Shown: one piece after another, positions 25,370 through 33,635 of the stretch
Numbering within the stretch: the stretch's first letter is position 1
How the letters are laid out: each line of letters begins with the position of its first letter
Assembly: GCA_903884535.1 (NCBI GenBank)
Contig: CAISEZ010000119.1
Coordinates: forward strand, 1-43,456
DNA length: 43,456 nucleotides
Reading direction: 5' to 3'
Origin: an uncultured Verrucomicrobia subdivision 3 bacterium
GTDB taxonomy: Bacteria > Verrucomicrobiota > Verrucomicrobiia > Limisphaerales > UBA11358
The notes under the pieces: generated by a model
Database searches by the model: none
Seen by the model: the letters and a program-made list of their open reading frames with translations, nothing else
What the model was told of the DNA's origin: nothing
Program-made: the position numbers and the translations under genes

Positions 25370-26947
25370 GTGGTGAAACGGATTCTGCCCATTTTGCTTT
25401 CCGCCCTGATCGGCGCGCAAACCGCCAGTGCCCAACTTGCGTTGACCGACGTGCAGACGGTCATTGCGCAGGCGGTCACCCGCGCGATTGCGCTCACTGC
25501 CCCGCCGCTAAAAACCAACGCGGTCATCGCCGTCACCGACCGTGAAGGGTGGGTGCTGGGCGTCTGGGCGTTGAACACCAAGTTAAATTCCGCCGACCCA
25601 CTCGTGGCGGAAGCGATTGCCAAAGCCGGCACGGCTTCGTTTTTGAGCAGCGCGCAAAATGCCTTCAGCACGCGCACCGCCGGCTTCATCGTGCAGCAAC
25701 ATTTTCCGCCGGGCGTCGTTAACACGCCGCCCGGCCCGCTGGTTGGGGTGAATTTTTCGCAGCTCGGCTTTTCCGACATCAATAAATTCAAGGCGCCCGG
25801 CAGCGTCATCAGCTATGGCAGCTCGCCAGGAATCACGCTGGTCGCGCCGCCATTGCCGCTGACCGGCGGACTTGAAGGCACGCCCGGCGGTCTGCCGCTC
25901 TACAAAAACGGCCAACTGGTTGGCGGCGTCGGCGTGGCGGGCAACGGCGTGCCACCGACGAGCGTGACGCCATCAATCATCGCCAATGCGGATAGCGACG
26001 AAGATGTGGCGCTCGCGGGGCAAACCGGTTTTCAACCGACGGCCGCGATTTTTGGCTCGCAGGTTTTGGTAAATGGACTGCGGCTTGAATATCTCGAAAG
26101 CTCGACGAGTCTTGGGACGGTAATTCCATTCGGCAGTTTGCCCGGGAAAAATATTTCACCTTATACGCTCGTCGCCACGCCGCCGGCATTTCCATATCCG
26201 GGCGCGACGCTCGGCGGCGAGACCGGCGAACTGCGCCAGCCCGTCATTGCCGATCCGTCCACCTTGCCGCTCGGCGCAGCGCGGCTCAATGCGACGGAAG
26301 TTTCCAACATTCTCGCCGCCGCTGCCAATCGTTGCCGCACCACCCGCGCCGGCATCCGGCTGCCACGCGGCAGCGCGGCGCAAACGTTCATCAGCGTCGT
26401 CAACAATCCCGGTTCCAACGGCGTGCCGCCCATCGTGCTCGGCACGTTCTGCACCTCGCCGGATGCCACGTTATTCAGTTGGGACATCGCGGTGCAGAAG
26501 GCGCGCACGGCGGTGTTTTTTTCCGCGACGAACCGCGCCTACTCCGCGCGCACCGTCGGTTTTCTGGCGCAAAGTTTGTATCCGCCGGGCATTGACGGCA
26601 CGCAGCCGGGTTTGTTTTTCGCTTTGCAGGAACGATTTTCCATCATCACGCCCACTTCATTTGTGGCCACGAATCCCGTGAACGGCGCGGTGTTCACGAC
26701 TGCGACCAACTTCGATCCCAACCTGCCGAACGGCATGACGATTTTCCCCGGAGGCTTTCCCTTGTATCGCAACGGCATTTTAATCGGCGCGATTGGCGTG
26801 AGCGGCGACGGAGTCGATCAGGATGATTTGATTGCCGCCAGCGGCGCGGCGCTGTTTCTCGCGCCGGTGCCGATCCGCGCCGACCAGACCCAATATCGCG
26901 GCGCACGGCTGCCGTTCGCAAAATTTCCGCGCAACCCGGCGATGTGA
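25370..26947 (+). CDS. secreted protein with two HbpS/GlcG-like (haem-binding) domains
   Basis: A 525-residue exported protein with signal peptide MVKRILPILLSALIGAQTASAQ. Two copies of an HbpS/GlcG-like domain (PF03928 type) are seen: AVIAVTDREGWVLGVW...GGLPLYKNGQLVGGVGVAGNG (about residues 20-200) and DATLFSWDIAVQKARTAVFF...FPLYRNGILIGAIGVSGDG (about 320-495). The family normally has one domain of about 140 residues; some members bind or degrade haem. The start is GTG 25370 or GTG 25373, with no clear ribosome site. It is divergent from the barrel-cytochrome operon by 53 bp, so a link to haem handling for the cytochromes is plausible but inferred. Confidence 0.75.
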   Translation: MVKRILPILLSALIGAQTASAQLALTDVQTVIAQAVTRAIALTAPPLKTNAVIAVTDREGWVLGVWALNTKLNSADPLVAEAIAKAGTASFLSSAQNAFSTRTAGFIVQQHFPPGVVNTPPGPLVGVNFSQLGFSDINKFKAPGSVISYGSSPGITLVAPPLPLTGGLEGTPGGLPLYKNGQLVGGVGVAGNGVPPTSVTPSIIANADSDEDVALAGQTGFQPTAAIFGSQVLVNGLRLEYLESSTSLGTVIPFGSLPGKNISPYTLVATPPAFPYPGATLGGETGELRQPVIADPSTLPLGAARLNATEVSNILAAAANRCRTTRAGIRLPRGSAAQTFISVVNNPGSNGVPPIVLGTFCTSPDATLFSWDIAVQKARTAVFFSATNRAYSARTVGFLAQSLYPPGIDGTQPGLFFALQERFSIITPTSFVATNPVNGAVFTTATNFDPNLPNGMTIFPGGFPLYRNGILIGAIGVSGDGVDQDDLIAASGAALFLAPVPIRADQTQYRGARLPFAKFPRNPAM

Positions 26948-27000
26948 TTCAAGGACTGCCGGCAAATTCACCGTAACCGACAGTGAAAAGATTTGTCGTC

Positions 27001-27873
27001 TTAACCGGCGAGCGCCGCGATTTTTTTTACCACAAAACCGAGAGTGTAAAGCATTCCCAGCAGCACCACGTCCGTCGGGCCGACCGGCAAATCCCACGCG
27101 TAGGCAATCCAAAAACCAAGAAACGCCGCCATGCCGCCGATGACCGACGCGCCGATGACGAACCATTTCATGTTGCGCGCGAAAATGTGCGCTGTCAGCG
27201 CGGGCACGAGCAGAAAGCCGAAGGCGATCAGCGGCCCGACGCTCAAGACCGCAATCGAAACCGTGAAGCCGATGAGCAGGTAGAGCAGCGCGTCCCAGAA
27301 CACGACGTTCTTGCCCAGCGTCGCGGCCATCGCGCGGTCGAATGAGACGAACAGCAGTTCCTTGCTCAACCAGCCCAGCACCACCAGCACCAACGCCAGC
27401 GCGCCAACTGTCAGTTCCAGATCAAAATTGGAAACGGTGATGATTTCGCCTTTTAACAAGTCGAGCCAGCCCATTTCCGCAAAACGGTTTTTTGACAGCA
27501 GCAAAATGCTCGCCGCCGACGAAACGACGTAAGCCACACCCAGCCGGCCTTCCGGCAGGCCGCGCCCGCGCCGTTCCATTAAGGCGAGCAGCAAAATCGC
27601 CGCGAGCGTGAACACGCTGGAACCGGCGAAGGCCAGCAAGTGTTCGGTCTGCTCGCTGCTCGCATCCATTTTCAAGCCGAGCCACAGCGGCAAAGACAAC
27701 GCCAGAGCGACACCGGTCGAGGAAATTTGCGGTAGCGCCACGCCCATGAAAACGAGCCGGCGCAGCACGAGAAACACGCCGACCAGCGGACACGCGAAGC
27801 CGACGAGCACGCTGGTATAAACCGAATTTCGCAGCAGGAAGTCGGGCGAGAGAATTTCTTTGAGCGTTTCCAT
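27001..27873 (-). CDS. zinc/manganese-type ABC transporter permease (ZnuB/MntB family)
   Basis: A 290-residue inner-membrane permease of the ABC-3 family with about eight transmembrane helices. The N-terminal VGFACPLVGVFLVLRRLVFMGVALPQISSTGVA is the hallmark of ZnuB/MntB/SitC-type permeases. GPLIAFGFLLVPALTAHIFA corresponds to the conserved 'LLVAPAATA' helix. ATG 27873 lies 1 bp after the ATPase stop and is preferred over a start 7 codons upstream, inside that gene. The third gene of the operon substrate-binding protein - ATPase - permease, it should import Zn2+ or Mn2+. Metal choice is not readable from the permease. Confidence 0.88.
   Translation of the reverse strand: METLKEILSPDFLLRNSVYTSVLVGFACPLVGVFLVLRRLVFMGVALPQISSTGVALALSLPLWLGLKMDASSEQTEHLLAFAGSSVFTLAAILLLALMERRGRGLPEGRLGVAYVVSSAASILLLSKNRFAEMGWLDLLKGEIITVSNFDLELTVGALALVLVVLGWLSKELLFVSFDRAMAATLGKNVVFWDALLYLLIGFTVSIAVLSVGPLIAFGFLLVPALTAHIFARNMKWFVIGASVIGGMAAFLGFWIAYAWDLPVGPTDVVLLGMLYTLGFVVKKIAALAG
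27006..27028 (+). terminator. possible weak terminator after the HbpS-like gene
   Basis: CGGC (27006-27009) pairs with GCCG (27014-27017) around a 4-nt loop and is followed by eight T (27021-27028). The stem is short, and the sequence also encodes the last residues of the convergent metal permease, so it may be incidental. Confidence 0.25.
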
Positions 27874-27874
27874 G

Positions 27875-28588
27875 TCAGCCGACCTCCATTTCAAAAATCG
27901 CCGCCATGCGCTCCGGCGTGAAGAGTTCCGCCACCGTGCCGTGCAGCACCGCGCCGTTGTGCAGCCAGAGGATCTGCTGCGCGTGTTTGCGGACCAGCGG
28001 CAGATCGTGCGTCACGAGCAGCACGGTCAAATTTCTTTCCGCGTGAATCCGCGAAATGAATTCCAGCAGCGAATGCGTCGCGGCCACATCCACGCCGGCG
28101 GTCGGCTCGTCCAAAACCAATATGTCCGGCTTGGTCGCCAGCGCGCGGGCGATGAGCACGCGCTGCTTTTGGCCGCCGGACAACTGGCTGAATTTTTTCT
28201 TGGCGAACTCGTCGGCCGCCGTTGCTTGGAGGCACTCGTGGACAAAATCTTTTTCCGCGCGCGAGGGAAATTTCATCGGCCCGACGCGCTGAAACGTTCC
28301 CATCAACGCCACGTCAAAGCCGGTGAGCGGATACAGCGGATCAAATTGAATCGCCTGCGGCACATAGCCGAAAACTGGCGTGCCACCAGTGGCGTTCATT
28401 TTAATTTGCCCCGCAACGGCGGGTTGCAGACCGAGCAGCGTTTTGAGCAAGGTGGATTTGCCCGTGCCGTTTGCACCAAGCAGCGCGGTGAAGCTGTCGC
28501 GCGCAATCGCCAATGAAATGCCGGACAGCACGGCCTGGCCATCGTAACCAATGGCCAAGTTGTTGAGCGTGATGATGGGTGGATTCAT
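27875..28588 (-). CDS. zinc/manganese-type ABC transporter ATP-binding protein (ZnuC/MntA family)
   Basis: A 237-residue ATPase. Walker A is GANGTGKST, the signature LSGGQKQRV, Walker B ILVLDEPTAGVD, and the switch His is in LLVTHDLPLVRKHA. The segment FGYVPQAIQFDPLYPLTGFDVALMG is the Q-loop region typical of metal-importer ATPases. The C-terminus is short and lacks the His-rich tail of E. coli ZnuC. It overlaps the binding-protein gene by 4 bp and is followed after 1 bp by the permease. Confidence 0.9.
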   Translation of the reverse strand: MNPPIITLNNLAIGYDGQAVLSGISLAIARDSFTALLGANGTGKSTLLKTLLGLQPAVAGQIKMNATGGTPVFGYVPQAIQFDPLYPLTGFDVALMGTFQRVGPMKFPSRAEKDFVHECLQATAADEFAKKKFSQLSGGQKQRVLIARALATKPDILVLDEPTAGVDVAATHSLLEFISRIHAERNLTVLLVTHDLPLVRKHAQQILWLHNGAVLHGTVAELFTPERMAAIFEMEVG

Positions 28589-29496
28589 TGTTTCAAAGCG
28601 TCCGCAATCGTATGGACGATGTAATCCATCTCGGCGATGTAAGTATCCGTGTCCGGCACGCCGCCGGGCATGATGGGGAGTTTCAACAATTTTGCGCCGG
28701 CCTTTTCCGCAATGAGCGCGGGGACTTTTTCCGGAAACTGCGGTTCGCGCACGACGATGGGGACGTGGTCGGCCTTCATCGAATTGATCAGGTTTTCGAT
28801 GTGATGCGGCGTCGGGTCAATGCCCGGCTTCAGTTCAATCGTGCCGTAATACACCAGCCCGAAACGCGCGGCAAAATAAGGCCAGTGTTCGTGATACGAA
28901 ACAAACTTGGCACCTTTGTAGGGCGCAAGGTCGGCCTGCCAGCCGGCAATTTTCGCGTCGAGCTGGGCGAGATAGGCGTCGCGATTTTTGGTGAAGTCCG
29001 CCGCGTGTTCCGGCGCCACGGCGACGAGCGCGTCGCAGATGTTTTGCACCGCGATTTTCGCCAGCACCGGGTCGAGCATGTAATGCGGATTGCCATACGG
29101 ATGCACGTCGCCCTCGGAATGGTCGGTGGATTTCGGCACGTCCCGAGGCGTCACGCCTTTCGAGCAGTCCACATAATTTGGCCGGCCCAGTTGAATGCGC
29201 GGATTTTTGCTCGCCTCCAGCAGCGCGGGCAGAAACGCGTGTTCGCAATCGAAGCCGACTAGCACCACGAGGTCGGCGCGGTTGAGCAGCGGCACGAAGC
29301 TCGGCCGCATCGGCACGCCGTGCGTGTCTTCGATGCCGGTGGCGAGGCTGCGGACTTCCACCAGGTCGCCGCCGACATTGCGCGTGAGGTCGGCCAGGTC
29401 GGTGAGCGTGGCGACCACGCGGATTTTTGCGGCGTCGGCCTGACCTGCTCCGAGCATCAGGGCGAGCAGCGCGGCAAAGAATAATTTTGTTTTCAT
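28585..29496 (-). CDS. metal ABC transporter substrate-binding protein (ZnuA/MntC type)
   Basis: A 303-residue periplasmic metal-binding protein with a signal peptide ending near residue 22 (GQADA-A). It has the cluster A-I fold signatures: RVVATLTDLADLTRNVGGD, then candidate ligand His residues in EDTHGVPMRPS and HPYGNPHYMLDP, a third in VSYHEHWPYFAARFG, and IVVREPQF near the C-terminus. The long His-rich loop of many zinc-specific ZnuA proteins is absent, so manganese or zinc are both possible. ATG 29496 is chosen because AAAGGA lies at the right distance upstream, inside the longer in-frame alternative from 29517. First of three overlapping genes, 39 bp downstream of the barrel gene. Confidence 0.87.
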   Translation of the reverse strand: MKTKLFFAALLALMLGAGQADAAKIRVVATLTDLADLTRNVGGDLVEVRSLATGIEDTHGVPMRPSFVPLLNRADLVVLVGFDCEHAFLPALLEASKNPRIQLGRPNYVDCSKGVTPRDVPKSTDHSEGDVHPYGNPHYMLDPVLAKIAVQNICDALVAVAPEHAADFTKNRDAYLAQLDAKIAGWQADLAPYKGAKFVSYHEHWPYFAARFGLVYYGTIELKPGIDPTPHHIENLINSMKADHVPIVVREPQFPEKVPALIAEKAGAKLLKLPIMPGGVPDTDTYIAEMDYIVHTIADALKQ

Positions 29497-29535
29497 TTTT
29501 AGATTTCCTTTCAACATTTCAGTGTTTCAGATTTT

Positions 29536-30951
29536 TCACCGTTGCGACCAGCCGTGCGAGTGCGCGCCGATGATCCACGCCCATTGCAGATAAATGGCGT
29601 CGTCCGATTTCAGGCCGGAAACGGCGGCGTGGTCGGTGTGCGTGTATTGCAGCCGGAGTTGATTCCAGTGGCTCAACGCAAACGTGATGAATGGCGAATA
29701 CGCCAGCGCCTCGTCGGCGTGGTTCTGCGGACTTTGGGCATAGTCGAACAGGAAACCGCCGCTCCACTGCCGGCTCCATTTGTAGCTCACATACGAATAC
29801 AAGCCGAGCGAGCCGACGTAGCCTTCATATCCCGTGGTGGGAACCGTGGCGTCGGGGTTGATCCGATACCGGCTGTCGCTGAACAAAACTTCCGTGCCCC
29901 AGGTGAAGCTGTTGAACTGGTTGTCGCGCAGTGGCACATAGCTCAACTTGAAATCCAGGCCGGCGAGCCGCCGTTCTTTTTCCGTAAAGCCCGAAACACC
30001 GTTGGTGATGATGCCGCCGCGATCCTGCGTCTTCGGATTCCACAGACCGGAAACGCCCGCCTCGGCCTGCCAGTCGTCCGCGAGGTCAAAGCTCGTGGAC
30101 GCGCGGCCCCAGAAATTAAAGCCGCCGATGTCGCGGTAAGTTCCGGGATTGTTCGGATTCGGATTATCGCCGCCGAACTGGTCGCCGACGCCGGCCGTGA
30201 GGCTTATGTAATGCTCCACCGGCACCAGCCAGTTGACCTGCGCGCCGTCGGAGCGCGACTCGCCGCCGATGTAATCGTCCAGTGCGAGCGGCCGATTGAC
30301 GAATGGCAGCTCGTGGTCATGAATATTCGCGAGCCGGCCGAACTCGCCGAAAAATCTTCCCGCCGTCAGCGAAAGATTTCCCGGCAGCGAGGTCGTTTGG
30401 AACGCCGCCTCCTCAATGCCAAACGTGGATTCGCCCGTGGCGGCATCCGCCGAGGCATTGGCGACGACCCACGCCTTGGCGAAGGGATCCACCGCGGCCG
30501 AGGCGTTCAATTCCAGCGAACGCGCCCACACGTCGAACCCGCCGGGCCGAGCGCTGCCGGTCTGGTTGTTGCCTTGGCTGCGATAGCTGGTGACGGTTTC
30601 GCCGATGAAGCCAAGGGCGGGATTGAATTCGCTCGGCAGGGTTTTCCGCTGCGCCTCAACGACGCTGTCCACCTTGTCGCTCAGTTCCTGAAACAGCCCC
30701 GGCGACACCGCGTTCGTCGGCCCCGTCACGATCAGCACATTCGTGGCCGCATCCTGTTTTTGCGCCAGCGATTCAACCTGCCGTTGCAACGCCGCGATCT
30801 GCTGCTGCTGCGCGGCTTCAATCTTCTCAAAACTTTCCTGCATCTGCCGCAGTTGCTGCTGCAACTGCATCACTGCATTGGTCTCCTGCGCGCGCAGCCC
30901 CAACGCGCAAAGCGAAACGGACACCATCAAAATACATTTCTTTAGTTTCAT
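29536..30951 (-). CDS. outer-membrane beta-barrel protein with coiled-coil N-terminus, linked to metal uptake
   Basis: A 471-residue exported protein. The signal peptide (ALGLRAQ-E, ending about residue 22) is followed by a Gln-rich coiled coil (about residues 28-65), then a barrel-like domain of aromatic/polar strands. The end contains LQLQYTHTDHAAVSG...AIYLQWAWIIGAHSHGW, resembling C-termini of outer-membrane proteins often encoded beside zinc ABC importers. The coiled coil may trimerise or reach into the periplasm. It lies 39 bp upstream of the substrate-binding-protein gene in the same direction, suggesting it is the outer-membrane entry for the same metal. That role is inferred from context and the terminal motif. 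Confidence 0.78.
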   Translation of the reverse strand: MKLKKCILMVSVSLCALGLRAQETNAVMQLQQQLRQMQESFEKIEAAQQQQIAALQRQVESLAQKQDAATNVLIVTGPTNAVSPGLFQELSDKVDSVVEAQRKTLPSEFNPALGFIGETVTSYRSQGNNQTGSARPGGFDVWARSLELNASAAVDPFAKAWVVANASADAATGESTFGIEEAAFQTTSLPGNLSLTAGRFFGEFGRLANIHDHELPFVNRPLALDDYIGGESRSDGAQVNWLVPVEHYISLTAGVGDQFGGDNPNPNNPGTYRDIGGFNFWGRASTSFDLADDWQAEAGVSGLWNPKTQDRGGIITNGVSGFTEKERRLAGLDFKLSYVPLRDNQFNSFTWGTEVLFSDSRYRINPDATVPTTGYEGYVGSLGLYSYVSYKWSRQWSGGFLFDYAQSPQNHADEALAYSPFITFALSHWNQLRLQYTHTDHAAVSGLKSDDAIYLQWAWIIGAHSHGWSQR

Positions 30952-30992
30952 GAAATCACTTTAAAATTGTGGCGGCCCGCAAGGCAGGCTGC

Positions 30993-31021
30993 CGGTTTAA
31001 TAACGAAAGGGAAATAAACCG
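30993..31021. repeat. inverted repeat in the leader of the metal-uptake barrel gene
   Basis: CGGTTTA (30993-30999) and TAAACCG (31015-31021) form a perfect 7-bp inverted repeat with a 15-bp spacer. It lies in the 98-bp gap between the small His/Cys protein gene and the barrel gene. It could be an RNA stem-loop or a protein-binding site. It does not match the known Zur or MntR boxes that I can recall. Confidence 0.3.
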
Positions 31022-31049
31022 CAACTCGTGGAGAGTCGCAGCGGAGGAA

Positions 31050-31379
31050 TCAGCGAAGACTGAAGAATGACGGCGGGGCGCGACCAAAACCAAGCCGGAG
31101 ATCAGCGGAAGAAAATTCCGACGATGCGAGCAGCGGAACCCAAAACAGCAACAGCACGGCAAAAACCGCCAGCACCGGCGCGGTGTCCGCCGTCATCAAC
31201 TGGCCGTGCGTAAAAAGCGTTACCGCGCACTGGTGGTCGGGGCTGCCGGCGTCATGGTGAAAATACTCGTGCAGCGCGGGACTGGCCGCCATCGCGGTGG
31301 TGACCAGCCAGGAAGCCAGGAGCAAGCCGGCCATCGCCAATCTGGCAATCCGGCAGACACCCAAAGTTTTATGCTCCAT
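31050..31379 (-). CDS. small membrane protein with His/Cys-rich segment
   Basis: A 109-residue protein with a hydrophobic N-terminal segment (about residues 12-32, LAMAGLLLASWLVTTAMAAS), then HEYFHHDAGSPDHQCAVTLFTHGQ with six His and one Cys, a second hydrophobic helix (about 62-84) and a basic tail. The His/Cys cluster lies between the two helices, probably on the periplasmic side, and could bind a metal. ATG 31379 is chosen because it opens a normal N-terminus; an ATG seven codons upstream is also in frame. It leads the metal-uptake gene cluster, 98 bp before the barrel gene. The function is not known; similar short His/Cys proteins are common in Verrucomicrobia. Confidence 0.65.
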   Translation of the reverse strand: MEHKTLGVCRIARLAMAGLLLASWLVTTAMAASPALHEYFHHDAGSPDHQCAVTLFTHGQLMTADTAPVLAVFAVLLLFWVPLLASSEFSSADLRLGFGRAPPSFFSLR

Positions 31380-31432
31380 TTGCACTTTTGAAATAGTCAA
31401 TCCGTCCGTTGCAACTTGTCAACTGTAATCAA

Positions 31433-33523
31433 TTATTTTGCATCCATTTTCCAGACGCCGTGCCAGGCCGCCGGCGGATGCGCGATGAGTTCGGCGCAAC
31501 GCGCGGACAAAGTTTTGCTGGCACCATCGGAAAATTCCACGACGAGCGCGTCAAAAAGTTTTTTCGCCTCGGCGAACCGGCCGAAGAAATATTCGTCGTA
31601 GGCAATTTTGTAGCGGGCGCACAATCCGCTGTAGTCCGTCGGCGTGCAGGGATTTTCGCACTCGTATAATTCCACCGGCTCGCTCTTGCCCTTGACGATG
31701 ACGCGGTCGAGCAGCCGGCGCTTGAATTGCGGGCTGAACTGCGCGAAGGCGTCGCGGGTCACAATCATCCGCACGCCGTAATATTTCGTGAGCGCCTCGA
31801 CGCGCGCGGCCTCGTTCACCGTGTCGCCGACGAGGCCATAGTCCAGCCGCAGCGCGGAACCTTTGTTGCCCACCAGCACGCTGCCACTGTGCAGCGCGAC
31901 GCCGTAGCCAAACAGCATTTGCACTTCTGGCGACAGCGTGGCGCGGAGTTTTTCCATGGCGGTGATCAGCGCCATCGCGGCGCGCTCGGCCCGGTCGGCG
32001 GCGTCCGGCTGTTTTTGCGGCGCGCCCCAGTAGCTTAAAAACTGGTCGCCGAGAAAATGTTCAAGGTTGCCCTCCTCGGCCATGATGGCGTTGGTCTGCA
32101 CCTCGAAAACCTTGTTGAGCAGCTCGAACATTCCCTGCGGACCGAGCGTTTCGGCGAGCGGCGTGGAATTTCTCAAATCGGTCAACAGCAAAACCACGTC
32201 GGCGCGGCGCGGTTTCATCGAACCGGGATCGGACAACACGGCTTCCATGACGCGCGGCGAAAAATACAGCCCCATCGTGTGCCGCAACTTCATGCGCTCC
32301 AGCCGCTCGACCACGAAATCATACGCGAAGATGACCAGCCCGCTGATCAGCAACACCAACGTCGGCGGCCCGACGTGCATGACCAGGTTTGCCGCGCGCA
32401 GTTGGTTCAGCACGCCAAACGTCAGGAACCAATAACCAGCGGTGACGCTGAAAACAATCAGCAGGCGTTTGAACGGCTGCTGAATCAGCAGGCAAAGCGC
32501 GCAGGCAATCAGTCCGGACATGACGGTGATGAAAAGACAAGGGGTCATCGAAGGTTCGCTGAGAAACTCGCCGTGCAGGGCGGCGTTGATGATTTGCAGA
32601 TGGATTTCCGGGCCGGCCATCGCTTTCGGGGCGGTGAACGGCGTGTTGTGAAAATCCTGGAAAATTTCCGCCGTCGGCCCGATGAGCACGATCTTGTCCT
32701 TGAAAAACTTTCCGCTCCCGTAATTGTGCTCCCAAATTTTCGGCGACAGAACGTCGCCGACGGCGTGCGGCCTGTAAAAATAACCCGGCGCGGTGGTGTA
32801 GCGGAATAGGCGGGCGTCGAAGCCCGACGGCACCAGCTCCGGGCGGCCGAATTTGCACAACGCCCGCGCATCCATGGATTCGAGGATGACATTTGCCGGC
32901 ACAATGTTGCCCGCCTGCTCGCCGGTTTGCCGGTAGCTGGCGCGGCGCAACGTGAGATCGAAATCCGGCCAGATGTTGACATACCCCAGCCGGTCATCTG
33001 CCACGGGCGAATTGGTGCCGGCGGGTGTCAGAACTGACGGATTGGGCAATTGCAGTTCTTGAACATTGCCCCGATCGGATTTCGTCTCGTTGATGTTGTA
33101 GCCGATGACGACTTGGTCCCGATATTTTTCGAGCGCCCGATGCAGTTCATCGTCGCCCTCGCCTTCCGAGGCAAAAACCAAATCGAAGATGATCACTTTG
33201 GCGCCGGCGTCCGCCAGCTTTTCAACCAGCCGCGCCCAGACGGCGCGGGACCAGGGAAAATTATTTTGCAGATGCCGCAGCACCGGTTCACGCTGCAATT
33301 CCTCATCGCTGAAGTCGGCAGCGTAAACCGGCTTGTCAATGCCGATCAGCACAAGCCGGTCATCCATCGGTGTTTTGCGGCCCAGGCGCGTCTGCCAGTC
33401 CTGCGCCGAAAATTCCATCTCCTGCAACGGCACAAATCCGCGCGCCCACAAAAATAAAAACAGCAGCGTGCAGGCCGCGCAGATGCCGAGCACAATCACG
33501 GAACGCTTGGTGGCGGAATTCAT
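31433..33523 (-). CDS. CHASE2-domain class III nucleotidyl cyclase
   Basis: A 696-residue inner-membrane sensor enzyme. An N-terminal helix (residues 7-27) and a large extracytoplasmic CHASE2 domain (about 40-330, with LVLIGIDKP and KIVLIGPTAEIFQDFHNTPF) are followed by three transmembrane helices (about 335-410) and a cytoplasmic class III cyclase domain (about 435-620). Metal-binding Asp are present in LLTDLRNST (about 447) and LGDQF (about 491); the catalytic Asn and Arg are present in VNEAARVE (about 570). The base-recognition positions are unusual: EHFLGD has His where adenylate cyclases have Lys, and YGLVGDTVN has Gly where class IIIb has Thr. The product may be cAMP, cGMP or another cyclic nucleotide. 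It is divergent from a FecR-domain gene, a common pairing. Confidence 0.88.
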   Translation of the reverse strand: MNSATKRSVIVLGICAACTLLFLFLWARGFVPLQEMEFSAQDWQTRLGRKTPMDDRLVLIGIDKPVYAADFSDEELQREPVLRHLQNNFPWSRAVWARLVEKLADAGAKVIIFDLVFASEGEGDDELHRALEKYRDQVVIGYNINETKSDRGNVQELQLPNPSVLTPAGTNSPVADDRLGYVNIWPDFDLTLRRASYRQTGEQAGNIVPANVILESMDARALCKFGRPELVPSGFDARLFRYTTAPGYFYRPHAVGDVLSPKIWEHNYGSGKFFKDKIVLIGPTAEIFQDFHNTPFTAPKAMAGPEIHLQIINAALHGEFLSEPSMTPCLFITVMSGLIACALCLLIQQPFKRLLIVFSVTAGYWFLTFGVLNQLRAANLVMHVGPPTLVLLISGLVIFAYDFVVERLERMKLRHTMGLYFSPRVMEAVLSDPGSMKPRRADVVLLLTDLRNSTPLAETLGPQGMFELLNKVFEVQTNAIMAEEGNLEHFLGDQFLSYWGAPQKQPDAADRAERAAMALITAMEKLRATLSPEVQMLFGYGVALHSGSVLVGNKGSALRLDYGLVGDTVNEAARVEALTKYYGVRMIVTRDAFAQFSPQFKRRLLDRVIVKGKSEPVELYECENPCTPTDYSGLCARYKIAYDEYFFGRFAEAKKLFDALVVEFSDGASKTLSARCAELIAHPPAAWHGVWKMDAK

Positions 33524-33635
33524 CGGTGGATTGCCTGTGAAAGGGCCATGCGCCGTCAGGCTATGCGCTGGCCGCAGCCTTGACAATTCATTAGATATGT
33601 TAAGTTGTTTCAGTAATCACGCTGTTTTTTCAGAC

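Noticed and set aside
29542-30945. A 467-codon open frame on the + strand
   Set aside because: It mirrors the metal-uptake barrel gene almost end to end. The opposite strand has a signal peptide, coiled coil and barrel pattern; this frame has none.
31401-31432. Short palindrome GTTGCAAC upstream of the small His/Cys protein as a Zur or MntR box
   Set aside because: It is only 8 bp, does not match known consensus sites and has no second copy in the cluster.
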